Positions 1-12,655 of a DNA stretch of 64,000 bases are shown here, piece by piece (within the stretch, counting starts at the first letter, position 1; each line of letters opens with the position of its first letter). The DNA comes from Sorex araneus. Its lineage: Eukaryota > Chordata > Mammalia > Eulipotyphla > Soricidae. Location of the stretch: positions 331,997,179-332,061,178 of the forward strand of contig NC_073303.1 of the NCBI RefSeq assembly GCF_027595985.1, given 5' to 3'. The notes beneath the pieces are model-generated. The model ran no database searches and had not been told where the DNA came from. It saw only the letters and a program-made list of their open reading frames with translations. The translations under genes and the position numbers were made by a program.

Positions 1-405
1 AGGTCAAGAAGACCCTGCTTGGCAAGAGGTTCCCAGTCTCATGAGACAGGATGGGTAACCCCATAACCAGTGTCATTCCTGATCACACTGTATGTGCCAA
101 AACTTGGTACAGGGCACGATTTTACTGCTAGGGGAGCTGGACAGTGTGTGAGCAAACACATTTTTGGTGAGCACAGCTTCCTGTGCCAGAACTGGTCAGG
201 TGCTACCACATAACTTTATCATTTTATGGTCATGTATGTGAACTTTTTAAGAACTGTTCATCTAAATTGCAAGTTGATTGATTGCTCTCTTACTTCTCAA
301 GTCCATATCCTTTTATTTCAGTAATTTAAATGAGATTAATGACATGCAACTTAATGGAACTTTAAATGTTTGAATTAATTCCCCCTTTTAAGAAGGCAAA
401 ATATT

Positions 406-578
406 GGGGCTGGAGTGATAGCATAGCGGGGAGGGCATTTGCCTTGTACACGGCCGACCCGGGTTCGATTCCCAGCATCCCATATGGTCTCCTGAACACC
501 GCCAGGGGTAATTCCTGAGTGCAGAGCCAGGAGTGACCCCTGTGCATCGCCGGGTGTGACCCAGAAAGAAAAAAAAAC
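406..578 (+). repeat. Young shrew SINE with 14-bp TSD
   Basis: Full-length, with canonical ends. The direct repeat GAAGGCAAAATATT occurs at 392-405 and 579-592. Confidence 0.95.
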
Positions 579-640
579 GAAGGCAAAATATTAGGAAGAC
601 AAAAATGGGTAATTTCTTAATTCCAGATTTTTTGGAGGGT

Positions 641-745
641 GGGGCAAGGGGTACCCTGACTATGCTCAGGGTTTACTCCTGGTTCTGTGCTCAGATATCA
701 TTCCTGGCAGGGCTTAGGGGACATCTAGGTACACTTAAATGAAAC
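641..745 (-). repeat. Old SINE fragment
   Basis: Diverged antisense SINE text (ctcagggtttactcctggtt ... tggcagggcttaggggac). Confidence 0.6.
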
Positions 746-1324
746 CCATGTAACAATAACCCAAGGGCACAGTCTTTTTTAACCGGACAGAATTTATATT
801 TTTTAAACAAGGTTCTTCAGTGCTTCCTCTCTTAAGGTTTTGTGCTTTCCCTTATATGCTGGAATAAGAGTCACTTTGAGGAATAGAACTTTTATTGGCA
901 TTTCTGCAAAGTGGAAATTCAGTCCACCAATTCTAGAGAAATGTTGCTTGGGTTTAAATCCCACCTCTACCTTTAACTAGCTGAATGACCCCAGCTTGGT
1001 GAGCACAGAGTCACCAAGTATGTAAGGCATGCACCCTACCTATTGTACTATTGCTCTTGCCCCTGATGATTATTCTTAAATGTATAATTTGACACCACAA
1101 TTTTATTTAATATGGAGGTGGCAGGTGTGGGGTGATAATGCAGAAACATCAAAATTAACAGTATTGCAAATCACAGTAAACCCTGAGCACAGCTGTTTAA
1201 TTATCCCGTGCTTCATCTGAAAAATTTTGGAAAATAACAATACTTACCTTACCGGATAACTGAAGTAATAAATGAACATTGCCTGTCACATAATGAGTAC
1301 TTTTTAATATGATGTTTGTCTTGG

Positions 1325-1800
1325 GGTCACACCTAGTGATCACGAATCACGAAATCCTGTTAATCACCGATTTCTCCGGCGGGCTCAGTAACATCTCATT
1401 TCATCCTTTCCCTGAGATCTTAGAAGTCTATCTCGACTTGGCCCTCCTAATGGTGTTGCGCTGGGGGCTCTTCAGGGTCATGGGAATGAGATCCAGCTTG
1501 TTACTGGATTTTGCATATGAATACACCATGGGAAGCTTGCAGCCTCACACTTCTGAGAGCTTGCTTTTAAGTCTCTCTCTGGATGTTGGCCATTGATGGG
1601 ATTACACACACCTGGGTTCCTCTGCCGATACCTTCATGCATGAGGCCTGTCCGATCGTGTGGAGAGGGGCCTCCAGCATGGCTGTAGCTAGGTTCCGGTG
1701 GTCTTCGGTTGCCGGGAGCTCTGCTCGGGGTGGGGAGGGAAGCTGGAGCCCAACCCCTCCGAGGGGCCCCGGGGAAGACAGCCAGGCGTGAGGGCAAGAA
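1325..1800 (-). repeat. Long composite shrew repeat, antisense
   Basis: Shares its body with the longer SINE family (catcgattt, cctgagatctta, ctcttcagggtcatgggaat) and continues into a distal part (ggatgttggccattgatggg, cctgggttcctctgcc) that it has in common with the copy at 46265-46790. Confidence 0.65.
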
Positions 1801-1902
1801 ACTGCATCGCTCTCTTCTGAGAGAATACTTAGAAGACCATAATTATAAAGCTAAAAGCACTGGCAAGTTTTTCCTTAACTTTTATTTTTCAGGACTAGAA
1901 TT

Positions 1903-2075
1903 GGGCTGGAGCGATAGCACAGAGGGTAGGGTGTTTGCCTTGCATGCAGCCGACCCGGGTTCGATTCCCAGCATCCCATATGGTCCCCTGAGCACCGCCA
2001 GGAGTGATTCCTGAGTGCAGAGCCAGGAGTAACCCCTGTGCATCGCCAGGTGTGACCCAAAAAGAAAAAAAAAGA
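1903..2075 (+). repeat. Young shrew SINE (sense), left half of inverted pair
   Basis: Full-length. The near-perfect TSD is AGGACTAGAATT at 1891-1902 and AGGACTAGAGTT at 2076-2087. Confidence 0.95.
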
Positions 2076-2088
2076 GGACTAGAGTTAT

Positions 2089-2092
<4 letters not shown>

Positions 2093-2119
<27 letters not shown>

Positions 2120-2282
2120 CTTTTTGGGTCACACCTGGCGATGCACAGGGGTTACTCCTGGCTCTGCACTCAGGAATTACCCCTGGCGGTGCTCAGGGGA
2201 CCATATGGGATGCTGGGATTTGAACCCGGGTCGGCCGCGTGCAAGGCAAACGCCCTACCCGCTGTGCTATCTCTCCAGCCCC
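2093..2282 (-). repeat. Young shrew SINE (antisense), right half of inverted pair
   Basis: Starts with a T run of about 28 and ends ctctccagcccc. TSD TAGAGTTATTCTT lies at 2080-2092 and 2283-2295, overlapping the right TSD of the SINE at 1903-2075, so this one inserted later. Confidence 0.95.
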
Positions 2283-3294
2283 TAGAGTTATTCTTAAATA
2301 GAGGCCTGTTTTTGTGTGGATGATCAAATACATTGAATTATTTCACCTGTCTAGGTTATGATCTGAATAAAACAATCAGAGTCAGCAGTCACTGGAGAAT
2401 GATTTTCAAAACCTTTGAAGTGCTCTACAGTTACAAATAACTTTACATAATAACTTAGTACATGTCTAATACATGTATACACATACATAATTGTGTGCAC
2501 ACATAATGGAAGTGAAAGTTTTATGACATATACAAAGGATTATTAAAATCTGCATTCTAATATTTTTGATTCTATCTCATCTTGGGTTTTTATTTATTTT
2601 TATTTCAAACATGCTTATCTCAACTCTCTTAAATCTATTTCTCAAACCAGACATGGGCCAAAAATTTTTGGTGTGAAAGAGTAAAACACTGAGTTCAGAG
2701 TATCTTTGTTCAGAATCCTTAGAATCAAAGCATGAGATTCTGGCACCAGTTTTTTAAGGGGTGCCTTCAAGTTGAAATTTTAAGGGAATGAGGCCAGCAA
2801 GGTCAAGAAAAGGGAGAGGCAGAGCAAAGAAGGGCCCCCGTCACCTCTAGCCTCAAACAGAGGCTGAAGGAAACTCTGCAGCATAAATGAGCTAGGGTAA
2901 TCCTCTGGAGAAGGTCTGGGAACCAGACAGACAGACAGACTTGGTGTAGGTCTTTGCAGAATTATGTGCAAGGTACCAACATTACATGCTATGTGAAAAT
3001 TGCATCTTGATCTCTCTATTCAATGATTTCTGTATCCAGGTCTTTTTATTTGAGGAGCCCACCAATAGAAACAGCTATAGGAATCACTAGCTAGGTGTAT
3101 TTTTATATTAGTATAATATGTGTCTAGGGCATGAGGGTTCCAGGAAGAAATTCAGTCCATTTTATGTTCCACAAAAGCAGTTATTGATTGTGGAGAAACT
3201 GGTATAAATATGGCTTATGTTGGTAACATGTTTTTATGTGTAGAGCTAGTATATAATTATATTTAATTTCTAGAGAGAAAGCTAATGCTCGCAT

Positions 3295-3670
3295 CCATGG
3301 GAGCTTGTATGCAGGAGGCCCGAGCGCAATACTTAGCACTACCTGGTCCCCCCAAACACTTCCAGAAACCGCTCCTGAGCACTGTGTATGTATTCTTTTT
3401 TGTGAGGGGAGGTTTGGGACCACACTGGTGATACTTGGGTTTGGAACCACACAGGCAATGTTCAGGGAATATTCCTGTCTCTGCACTCAGAAATTACTCC
3501 TGGTGGTGCTTGGGGGACCAAATGGGATGCTGAGAATCAAACCTGATCGGATGCGTGCAAGGCAAACGCCCTACCAGATATATATTAATACTCTGTCCCC
3601 CATTTCTGAGCACTGGTCTTGGAGTGCCCTAACCATCACTGGGTGTACCATAAGAAACCAAAACCAAATA
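3295..3670. repeat. Old sense SINE interrupted by an antisense SINE
   Basis: Sense SINE ends lie at about 3295-3390 and 3596-3670. An antisense copy fills about 3395-3590 (gtctctgcactcagaaatta ... gtgcaaggcaaacgcccta). Confidence 0.65.
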
Positions 3671-3873
3671 AACTTAAAAAAAATTAACAACAGCAACAAA
3701 GAAACCACTGAAAACTGAGTGCTGTATGAGAACACTGAATACAGAATTCTCATTTTGTATTCTAGACTAATCATTTATGACACATCCTAGAATACAATCA
3801 CAGTGGAAAGGTGAATAATCTCTCTGCTTACTTGAAAATTTGAAAATTCAGATAAAATTAATTCAGAAAATCA

Positions 3874-4224
<351 letters not shown>

Positions 4225-4289
4225 CTATTTTCAGTCTTTTGACCTTATGGAAGTTTTCAAGTAGGTAAAATGGACCTGAATAAAATAAC

Positions 4290-4816
4290 ACTAAAATGGC
4301 CTGCTTTACAGGGATGTCATACATAACAGATGTAGAATATGTTGATTTTTCACTTCCCCTCTCCTTCTTTTCTGTGCTCTGGGGCAGCTCGCTGATACAC
4401 TGGTTCTCCTCCTTCAGGATATATGTGACATGACTGTCATTCCCTGTCATCTTGAAGTTGAGCACTGCCATCTTGAAAGTGATGAGTCTCACTTCTTGCA
4501 GGAAGCCTTTCAGAATGTTTGGGATTTCTCACATCCCCTCCCCACTGACAGTGGAACTCGTTTTCTCCATATGGTAGAATCTCTGTGATCCTGAGATGTG
4601 TAGCAGAGCCTTCCCGCAACTGTAACTGACGAGTGGGAGAGTCAGAAAGAACCCTTTGTATTCCCAAGTTGTTGAGATTCTGCAGTACTCTGTTATTACT
4701 GCAAAACAACTCTTGTGGACTGAGACGAGGTTATTGGAATTTACATAGTCATGCTTGTGAACAGCTTGATGACGTGTAAATATTATCCGCAGATTATGGA
4801 AGTGGCTATCTGCCAT
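4290..4816 (-). pseudogene. Unidentified coding-like relic in CLUL1 intron 5
   Basis: Three overlapping minus-strand frames (4816-4529, 4709-4437, 4492-4175) look like pieces of one protein. Text such as LREGSATHLRITEILPYGEN in one frame is followed in another by FLQEVRLITFKMAVLNFKMT and NDSHVTYILKEENQCISELP. The first and third frames share a register interrupted by one TGA; the middle part is shifted. This is the pattern of a processed pseudogene with a frameshift pair. I cannot name the parent family, and no poly-A tail or direct repeat was clear. Confidence 0.35.
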
Positions 4817-4861
4817 TTGGGATCATAAGAGACAGCTGTGGGAAAAGACCACACACTCAGG

Positions 4862-5048
4862 TCCCAAGAGATAGTATAATGGGCAAGGCGCTTGCCTTGC
4901 AAGTGGTTAGCTTGGGTTCAGTTCCTGGTGTCACATATGGTCTTCTGAGCACTGCCAGGAATGATTCCTGAGCAAAGAGCCAGGAGTAATCCCTAACACA
5001 AAGCCAGGAGTAAACTCTGAGCAACACTGAGTGTGACCACAAGACAAA
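4862..5048 (+). repeat. Older shrew SINE
   Basis: Diverged sense copy with an internal near-duplication of the 'agccaggagtaa' segment. Confidence 0.8.
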
Positions 5049-5113
5049 ACAAATGGAAAGACCACAGACTCTAAACTACGTCTTTTGATTTTACTTAAAA
5101 AAAGTCCTTCAGA

Positions 5114-5775
5114 GTGCTCTCCACCAAGATGTAACCCGGGTGGCCGCACGTGTGTGGCCTCTCCGTTGCTGGATGACCATGATCCCAGAGGCCAGCTAAA
5201 CTACCTTTGGTACCAGCAGCTTCTTGCTGAAATGTCTCTAGACTGTGAACTAAGCCACGGCCCCATGCCGCCCCAGGAGGAGAAAGGTTTTTCTCTCTCC
5301 ACTTTTCCTTTGTGGGGGAGGGGGAAGGGGTGGTGACTATAAGGACCACTAAAGAGAGGTACGAGCTTGCAATGATGCAATTTCTGGCAGAAATTTCCCT
5401 GGACTTAGTTACTAAAATACTAAAACACAGAAATCCCAAACCTCATATCTCTTCATTCTCAGCAATGAAAAACAAATTATTCAATGCTTCCTTTTCAGCG
5501 GGTCTGATTTTGGGGGGCAACTCTAAACAATAATAGTGAGGTTTTTTGTGGACATATTGAATGTAATCAAAGTAAAGAGAAAGTAAAATGAAAATTATCA
5601 GCTACACAGGCGGGAGGGATGGGGTGGGAGGGGAGGTATACCGGGGTTCTTGGTGGTGGAATATGTGCACTGGTGAAGGGATGGGTGTTCGACCATTATA
5701 TAACCGAGACTTAAGCCTGAATGCTTTGTAACTTTCCACATGGTGATTCAATAAAAAAATAAAAAAAACTTAAAA
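5114..5775 (+). mobile_element. 5'-truncated LINE-1, 3' UTR only
   Basis: Contains the shrew L1 3' end (gatgggtgttcgaccattat; ggtgattcaataaaaaaata) with A-rich tail. The 15-bp TSD AAAAAGTCCTTCAGA at 5099-5113 and 5776-5790 defines both ends. Short open frames inside are not genes. Confidence 0.9.
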
Positions 5776-6211
5776 GAAAAAGTCCTTCAGAAATATAGGG
5801 GTGGGAAACCTACCCACCAGAGACCAGGTGACTACCACAGATCTTAAGCATCAGTTTATCAGTTCTTTCTGATATGTAGATAGGAAAAGAAAAAAAATCT
5901 TCAAAAGAATACTTAGTCAGTAAACAATAGTTGCAATATTGCAATGGTATACAAATATTTGAGAAGTGATTTTGAGAAGATATTTGAAACAAAGGGAGTT
6001 TCAGTAAGCAAGAGTTAGGGTGCACTTGAAAGGTGATATGAATGTTTTTTGAATTTCTTCTTTAGAACTTCAGAGTTGCATATGCTGTACCACTGAGTTA
6101 TCACCTGCCCCAATAATTTTTTTTTAATTTTAAGTAAACTGTTCTGATTTCCTTTGTATCTTGGGCAAGAGTATATTCTAAATTTCTTTTAATTTGAATT
6201 TATTAAAATGA

Positions 6212-6380
6212 CTATCCCCGAGACCAGAATTATAGTACAAGGACAAGGCACTTGTCTTGAATAAGTGTTTAATGCCTGGCATCTTATGTGGTCCCTCTGA
6301 GCACTGCCAGCAGTAACTCCTGAGTGCAGGGCCAGAAGTTATCCCTGAGCACTGCAAAACAAAATAAAACAAAAAAAATT
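6212..6380 (+). repeat. Older shrew SINE
   Basis: Diverged sense copy ending in an A-rich tail (caaaacaaaataaaac). Confidence 0.75.
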
Positions 6381-6649
6381 AACTCAATGTTGCACATGCA
6401 TTTAAAGTTTAAAAAAAACAATTTGAAAAATGATTGAAAATGAAAACTTTTACATATAGTTTGATGATCAAGTGTTGATTATTCATTTAATATTATGGAA
6501 TTTTAGGGATTTAGCTTCATATTTGCATATGTGTGTGATTGTTGCCATTGCCACTACCAAAATGATTCCCTACTACGTCATCCCATGTGACCCTTCCCTT
6601 TCTTTCTGGGAATCTCTGGTTCCCTCTGGAACCATGTCATTTCACAAAG

Positions 6650-7720
6650 CTCAGGGGTTAGTTTTGTTGGTGTTATTTTACCAGTTTGTTTGCTTTTTTA
6701 ATTCATATTCCACATACGAACAAAGCAGCAGGCAGTTGTCCTTCAGTTCTTTACTTATGCCATTTAGCATAATCACCCCTAGATCCATTCATTTTGCCCC
6801 AAATAGTGCCACTGGGCCCGATTTTCTCTTTTTCCATGGTATTATATTGAATACTGTATCACAGATTCTTTTAATTAGTCATCTATTGATGAGTAGCTAG
6901 GCTGAGTCCGTGCTTTGACTATTATGAATAAAGCTCTTATGATCATCTTTTTAAGTTAGGTTTTCATGTTCACCAGATAAATCCCTGGGAATGGTATTAC
7001 CAGATCATAAGTAGTCTCCATTTATTGATCTTAGTTTTTACTGTCTCTTTTCATTTTTGCCCAGACGTGCTAGTGCTGGGAGCCTCTCCCTACTCACTGC
7101 TTAGATGTTGCCTCCAGAGATGCTTAGCGGTGTGGTGCAGGGATTGACCCTGGGCCACCTGTTTGTGATTCATGTGTTCAAGCCCTTTGAACTATCTCCC
7201 CAGGTCCATTTTTATGTTGTATAAGGAATCTCCTTAGAGTTTTCCATAGAGATGCACTAATTTACATTCCCACCAACTGTGCCTCTGTGTTGTTTTTACC
7301 TCCACAGCCTCACCAACAGTTCCTGTTTCCAGTCTGTTGGATATAGGCCATTCTCCCTAGTGTGAAATGATATTGTACTGTGGTTTTGCTTTGCATTTCT
7401 CTAATAATAAGTGATGGTGAGTGTTTATTCATGTGTCTGTGGGCCAGCTGTATGTTTTCTTTGGAGGCACATCCTTTTAGGTCCTTTGCCAATTTAAAAA
7501 CTGCATTGCTTGTTTTTTTTTTTTTATTGTGAAGTTGTGTGAATTCTTTATATTTTTTGAATCTAAACCTCTTGTCAAATGTATGATGTGAAAATATCTT
7601 CTCCCAATTGCTATTTTTGTGGTAGTTTATTTTGCTGTGTGCGAGCCATTTAATTTGATATCGGCTCATAAATACCCAAAACTTTTGCCAGTCATTGCAT
7701 AAACTCAAGTTTGACTAAAC
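6650..7720 (-). mobile_element. Old LINE-1, ORF2 C-terminal part and 3' region
   Basis: Minus-strand frame 7708-7310 contains ENIQLAHRHMNKHSPSLIIR and EMQSKTTVQYHFTLGRMA, the usual L1 ORF2 C-terminal text. The 3' part continues to about 6650. An old antisense SINE is inserted at about 7040-7205. Confidence 0.85.
7040..7205 (-). repeat. Old SINE inside LINE-1
   Basis: Antisense SINE text ending ctatctccccaggtcc, interrupting the ORF2-derived sequence. Confidence 0.55.
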
Positions 7721-7824
7721 ATAACCTCTTCCAAGTGGTCCCCAGAGTATAAATTTCCACACACCACAAAGTGAAGTTATACAGTAAAGTTGTAACAGCT
7801 CCCAAATCCCAATTTTAAAATGGA

Positions 7825-7975
7825 AAATAGTGGCTAGAGAGATAGAACAAGGGTTAAGACACTTGCCTTTCACCCAACTGACACCAGTTGGTTCCTGGCC
7901 ACTCATACGGTCACCTGACCACCTCCAGGAGTGATCCTTGAACAGTATCAGGTGTGGCCCACAAACCAACAAAAA
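7825..7975 (+). repeat. Older shrew SINE
   Basis: Sense copy (gctagagagatagaacaagg ... tcaggtgtggcccacaaacc). Confidence 0.75.
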
Positions 7976-8439
7976 AATTGGAAAAATGGGTTTCCCTAGA
8001 TGGTATTAGTAGTGGCTACAAGCACTTGAACACACTAACTTCTAAGGCAGTGACCATACCCACCATCACTGCCTACACCCATGAGATCAGTCTCAAAGAT
8101 GAGGCTGCAAAAAAAGGTTAAATCATAAATAATTAACAAAAACAGCCTAAACATGAGTAAAAGTAGGTAAAGTGCTACCTTTTCCTTAAGACTGAAATTT
8201 CCTGAAATGGCTATTATTGCTATTCCAAGAAACAACTCGACTTTTTGTCTCTGAATCTCTTCAAAACAACCTCAAACTAGGGTGAGAATGGAAGAGGTGA
8301 CCCACTGCTCTCTGGTATTTCTCCAGTAGGGTATAAATACAAGAAGAATTCTTTCAAAGATATCCACTTACACTTTTAGCATATGCTACCAGGAAAAAGA
8401 GCTTCCTAGAATAAGGGTGAAGATTCACACAAAACATAA

Positions 8440-9530
8440 TAACACAGGAAAGGAAAAGTTTCTATTCATAGAAGACGTGTTCTTGTCTACAGAAAACACT
8501 AAGGAACACACACACCTTAAAGTGAATGAAGAGTTCAGAAAGGCCACAGAAAACAAGATTCATATCAGAGAAAAGTCAAGTATTTTTGTACTCTAATAGC
8601 AGACCAAAAATGAAGAAAACAATGCTATTTGTGATTACATCAGAAAGAACAAGATGCCTATGAATGAAACATTAAAAAGAAGTGCAAGACTTAGACACTG
8701 AAAAAACGTCTTTGAAAATAATTATCAAAGACTTAAATAATAAATGAAAAGGCTTAATATTAATATGGTGACAAAAGTAAATGTATGCCTCCAGTATAAC
8801 AGTATGGAGGTTCCTAAAATTTTTTTAAAGTCTTACAAGCCAGTTACTTCAATAATTTAAAAATAAAAATAGAATTATCACATAAGCCAGCAATCCTTCT
8901 GAGTATTTATCTGAAGAAAACAAACAAAAACAGCCATTTGGAAAGATAGCTGCATCCTCATGTTCACTGCAAGAATTTTTAGTCCTGGAAACACAGGGAA
9001 CAATCTAAATGTTCTTCAGTGGATGAATGGGTAAAGAAAACGTATAGCTGCTTACCTGCTTCTATACCTGTTTACCTACCTATCTTCTATCTGTAGACCT
9101 ACCTACCTGCCCGTCTACCTATAGTCAGTGGAATATTATTTAGTCTTAAAAAAGGAGAAATATTGCCATTTTTGACAATCTGGAAGATCTTAAGGATTAT
9201 GCTTGCTGAAATAGTCATATAGAGAAAGACAAATATCACAGGATCTCACTTATATATGGAATCTGAGAACTAAACAAAAAAGAGGTCAAAGGAGCTGGAG
9301 AGATAGGATGGGGTTTAAGGCGCTTGCCTTTTACTCAGCTGACTCTGGTTCAATCCTTGGTACCCCATGTGGTCCCTTGAGCACTACCAGGAGTAATCAT
9401 AAAGCAGAAGTCAGTAGTAAGTCAGGTTAGCCCCAAAGAAAAATAAATAAATGAATAAACTCAGAGATACAGAGAATAGATTGGTGGCTGCCAGAGGTGG
9501 GGGGTAGGAAGTGGGTGAAAGGTGTGGAGA
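8440..9530 (+). mobile_element. Old LINE-1, ORF2 3' part and 3' UTR, split by a SINE
   Basis: ORF2-derived text (catagaagacgtgttcttgt; cagtggatgaatgggtaaag; atctcacttatatatggaat) continues after the inserted SINE with agattggtggctgccagagg, a standard L1 3' UTR phrase. Confidence 0.8.
9292..9440 (+). repeat. SINE inserted in LINE-1
   Basis: Sense SINE with a tail of taaataaatgaataaa, interrupting L1 sequence. Confidence 0.75.
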
Positions 9531-9980
9531 AAAACAAAAGGTACAAACATCTAAAGAGAAGATAAGTTTAGTTATAAAATAAAACATATGTTGAGTTAAC
9601 AATTCAAAGCATAGTTCAAAGTTGCTAAGATCTTAAAAGTTCATAGATAAAAGTGTAACATTTATAAAGAATATTTAAAAGTGTGTAACATCAAAAAGGC
9701 GTGTAGAATATAGTGATATGACTAGATTTATTGTGATTACTGTTTCACATTTTAAACAAATATCAAGTCATTTTATTAAACACCTTAAACAAATAGAATG
9801 TTGTATGCAAATTAAAACTAATAAAAAGCTTTATAAATCTACATGGAGTAGCACCATATGAAATGAACATCCCCAAAAAAATGCTGAAGAAAAAGAAAAT
9901 GAAGCCAGGATCCTTATAAAAATGAGATTCGGAAACCTGACCAGATTGCTATTGAAACCCATAAGAAAATAATAATTTAC

Positions 9981-10118
9981 CTTTGCATACATAATTCTGA
10001 TATTCTGGGCATCTTGTATGAAACTCAAAACATTCTGACACATTCAGGCCAACTTGCCCACAGAGTTCTTTCTCTGGCATCGACCAGTTCTTTGAATTCA
10101 GGTTTCGATAGTCAGAGT
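9981..10118 (-). CDS. CLUL1: CLUL1 coding exon 5 (second cysteine cluster)
   Basis: The exon encodes residues 286-331 (split codons at both ends, 138 bp). The acceptor is TTACTTGCAG and the donor is GCAAAG|GTAAAT. It holds the second cysteine cluster: Cys305, Cys315 and Cys322 are kept. Residue 325 is Tyr (context RCPEYQNY) where human CLUL1 has Cys. A new Cys appears at 330 (NYVCKE). A sequon NVS lies at 311-313. By homology with clusterin, residue 325 pairs with residue 116, which is also not Cys here. Confidence 0.93.
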
Positions 10119-10607
10119 CTGCAAGTAACACAGCACTTACACATTAGTGTCACTAGAGTCTCACTTTAGAGGAACGTGCATAACGTTATTTCTTTTACTT
10201 GCCAGTGCCTACAACATCTACATCCTGTGTACAGTCATAGGAGTGTATATTGGTGCAACCATTTGCCAGGGCAATTTGTCATCTATGAAATACTGTACAA
10301 GTATCTATTTGGGGAAGTCCAGTCTTCTCATTACTATGGTTGTTACTCTTCATTTTTAGAGCACACCCAAGAATGGTTAATATATATTTAATATATTTCG
10401 TTAATATGTTTAATGTAATTTATTTCATGCGAGGAATCATGAGGGATTGTTGATAATAGCCTTTGAGAGAAAGATTTGATGAGGTGGAAGGAAATTTAAA
10501 TTATTTTAAATGTGTTTTATTTTTATTATTTTTTAATGTCAATTTAATAAACTAAGCACAGGATTTAAGTCACTTTTCTCTTTTGACTTCTCGATTTAAA
10601 AAATTGT

Positions 10608-10960
10608 AGGGTTCAGAGAGATAGTACAGGGGGTGGGGCACTTGCTTTGCAAGTGGTTGACTTGAGTTCCATCCATGGCACCCCATATGGTCCCCAAGCA
10701 CTGCCAGGAGTGATCACTGAGTGCAAAGCCAGGAGTAGCCCTGAGCACAGTCCAATGTGCTGACAGCACCTGCCCCCTCCTCCCAAAAGAGACAAAGAAA
10801 AAAAATTCTGTACAGGAATTGAGGACACTTGTCTTACATGCAAGTGACCTAGGTTTTATAACTGGCAGCACATATGATTCCCTGAGCACCATCATGAGTG
10901 ACTCAGCATATAGAGCCAGGAGTAATCCCTGAGCACCTCTCTCTGAGTATGACCCCAAAA
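10608..10960 (+). repeat. Two older sense SINEs in tandem
   Basis: Copies at about 10608-10790 and 10810-10960, each running from the 'agagatagtacag' region to the 'gagcac' tail region. Confidence 0.75.
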
Positions 10961-10982
10961 CGGAAAGAACTTTTTTAGTATT

Positions 10983-11160
10983 TTAAGTTTTTTATTTCTT
11001 TTTGGGCCATACTTAAAGGTGCTAAGGAGTTACTCCTGACTCTGGGCCCAGGGATCACTCCTGGTGTGACTCAGGGGACCACATGGGGTGCCAGAGATTG
11101 AACTTGACTTGGATGCTTAAAAGGCAAGCACCTTACTCACTGTACTGTCACTCTGGTCCT
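10983..11160 (-). repeat. Older shrew SINE
   Basis: Antisense copy (tttctttttgggccatactt ... actgtcactctggtcct). Confidence 0.8.
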
Positions 11161-11500
11161 AATTTTTAAGATAATAATTGGAAAGTACATCAGAGTTATT
11201 GGGAATAATTGGGAAATGTATTAGAGGTATCAGAGATGTTCATGTCTAATCTGAACATTTGCGATTGTTTTATTACTGTGTTTTTGCTTTCATACATAGA
11301 CTTATGAACAGTGGATCAGAGATTTTGGAAAATACCTAAGGCAGACCAAAATTTGAGAAAAGTATTTTTTGGTCTGTGGGACCTAAGAATTTATCAAAAA
11401 TGATTATATACAGAAGCAGCATATGTAACTGAAAGTTGACAGTTCCCGCTTGTATTTCACAAAGGAAAAATTTATTGCAATGAATAACCTGATCATTTTT

Positions 11501-11674
11501 TTTTTTTTGCTTTTTGGGTCACACCCGGCAATGCACAGGGGTTACCTCCTGGCTTTGCACTCAGGAGTTACTCCTGGCGGTGCTCAGGGGACCATATGGG
11601 ATGCTGGGAATTGAACCCAGGTCGGCCGCATGCAAGGCAAATGCCCTACCCGCTGTGCTATTTCTCCAGCCCCC
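11501..11674 (-). repeat. Young shrew SINE with 15-bp TSD
   Basis: TSD AACCTGATCATTTTT at 11486-11500 and 11675-11689. Confidence 0.95.
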
Positions 11675-11729
11675 AACCTGATCATTTTTATATTTATCCT
11701 CAAAATTTAAAAACAAAGCTTTTCACTTT

Positions 11730-11898
11730 TTTTTTCTTTTTGGGTCACACCTGGCAATGAACAGGGGTTACTCCTGGCTCTGCACTCAGGAATTACCCCT
11801 GGCCATGCTCAGGGGACCATATGGGATGCTGGGATTTGAACCCAGGTCAGCCGCGTGCAAGGCAAACGCCCTACCCGCTGTGCTATCTCTCCAGCCCC
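11730..11898 (-). repeat. Young shrew SINE with 15-bp TSD
   Basis: TSD AAAGCTTTTCACTTT at 11715-11729 and 11899-11913. Same orientation as the SINE 55 bases to the left. Confidence 0.95.
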
Positions 11899-12149
11899 AA
11901 AGCTTTTCACTTTGAAATAAATTGTGAAGTAAATTGTATAAAGAACACATGGAGCATTTTTTGATTACTTGACATATCAGGCAACCATCTCTTTTGTTGA
12001 CTAGAAAGGCTTCTCTGCCAAATCCCTGAAGATTTAATTCTTTTGCCCTTATAGATACAAAACTTTCTATGGAAAAGTTTTGTAGAACTTATTTCTGCTC
12101 CATGCTACTCTCCGAGCCCCTGAGGAGAAGATGTATAGTCTGATACTTT

Positions 12150-12655
12150 ATTTTATTTTTGGTTTTGGGGCCATCTGGACCTGTCTTCATCTCTGTGCTC
12201 AGGAGTGACCATTCCCAGTAATTGAAGGACCATAGATGCTGCCAGGGACCCAACCAGGGTTGGCAGAATGCTAAGCAAGCACCTTAACCTCTGTAATACC
12301 TTGTTGGTTCCCAGTCTTGTTACTTTGTTTTTATTTTAGTTTGGGGGACATACCTGGCTGTGCTCAGGGATCACTCCTGGCAGTACTCAGAAGACCACTT
12401 GTCATGCTGGGGGTTGAACCCAGGTCAGCAGCATGCAAGGAAAGCTCTTTAACATTTGTATTATCTCTCTGGTTCCTTACTCTTGCTACTTTTGTTTTGG
12501 GGCCATACCTGGCAATGCCCAGGGGTTACTCCTAGCTCTACACTCATAAATTAATATTGGTGAGTCTTGGGAGACCATGTGGGATAGTAGGGATCAAACC
12601 TGGGTCAGTGAGGTACAAGGCACGCACCTTAACCCCTGTGCTTTCTCTCTGGCCC
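12150..12655 (-). repeat. Three older SINEs in tandem, all antisense
   Basis: Copies at about 12150-12310, 12330-12475 and 12490-12655, each ending 'tctctctggttcc'-like or 'ctggcccc'. Confidence 0.75.

Noticed and set aside
406-2282. tRNA genes
   Set aside because: The tRNA-like GGGTTCGATTCC box seen repeatedly is the B box of tRNA-derived SINEs; no complete cloverleaf was found.
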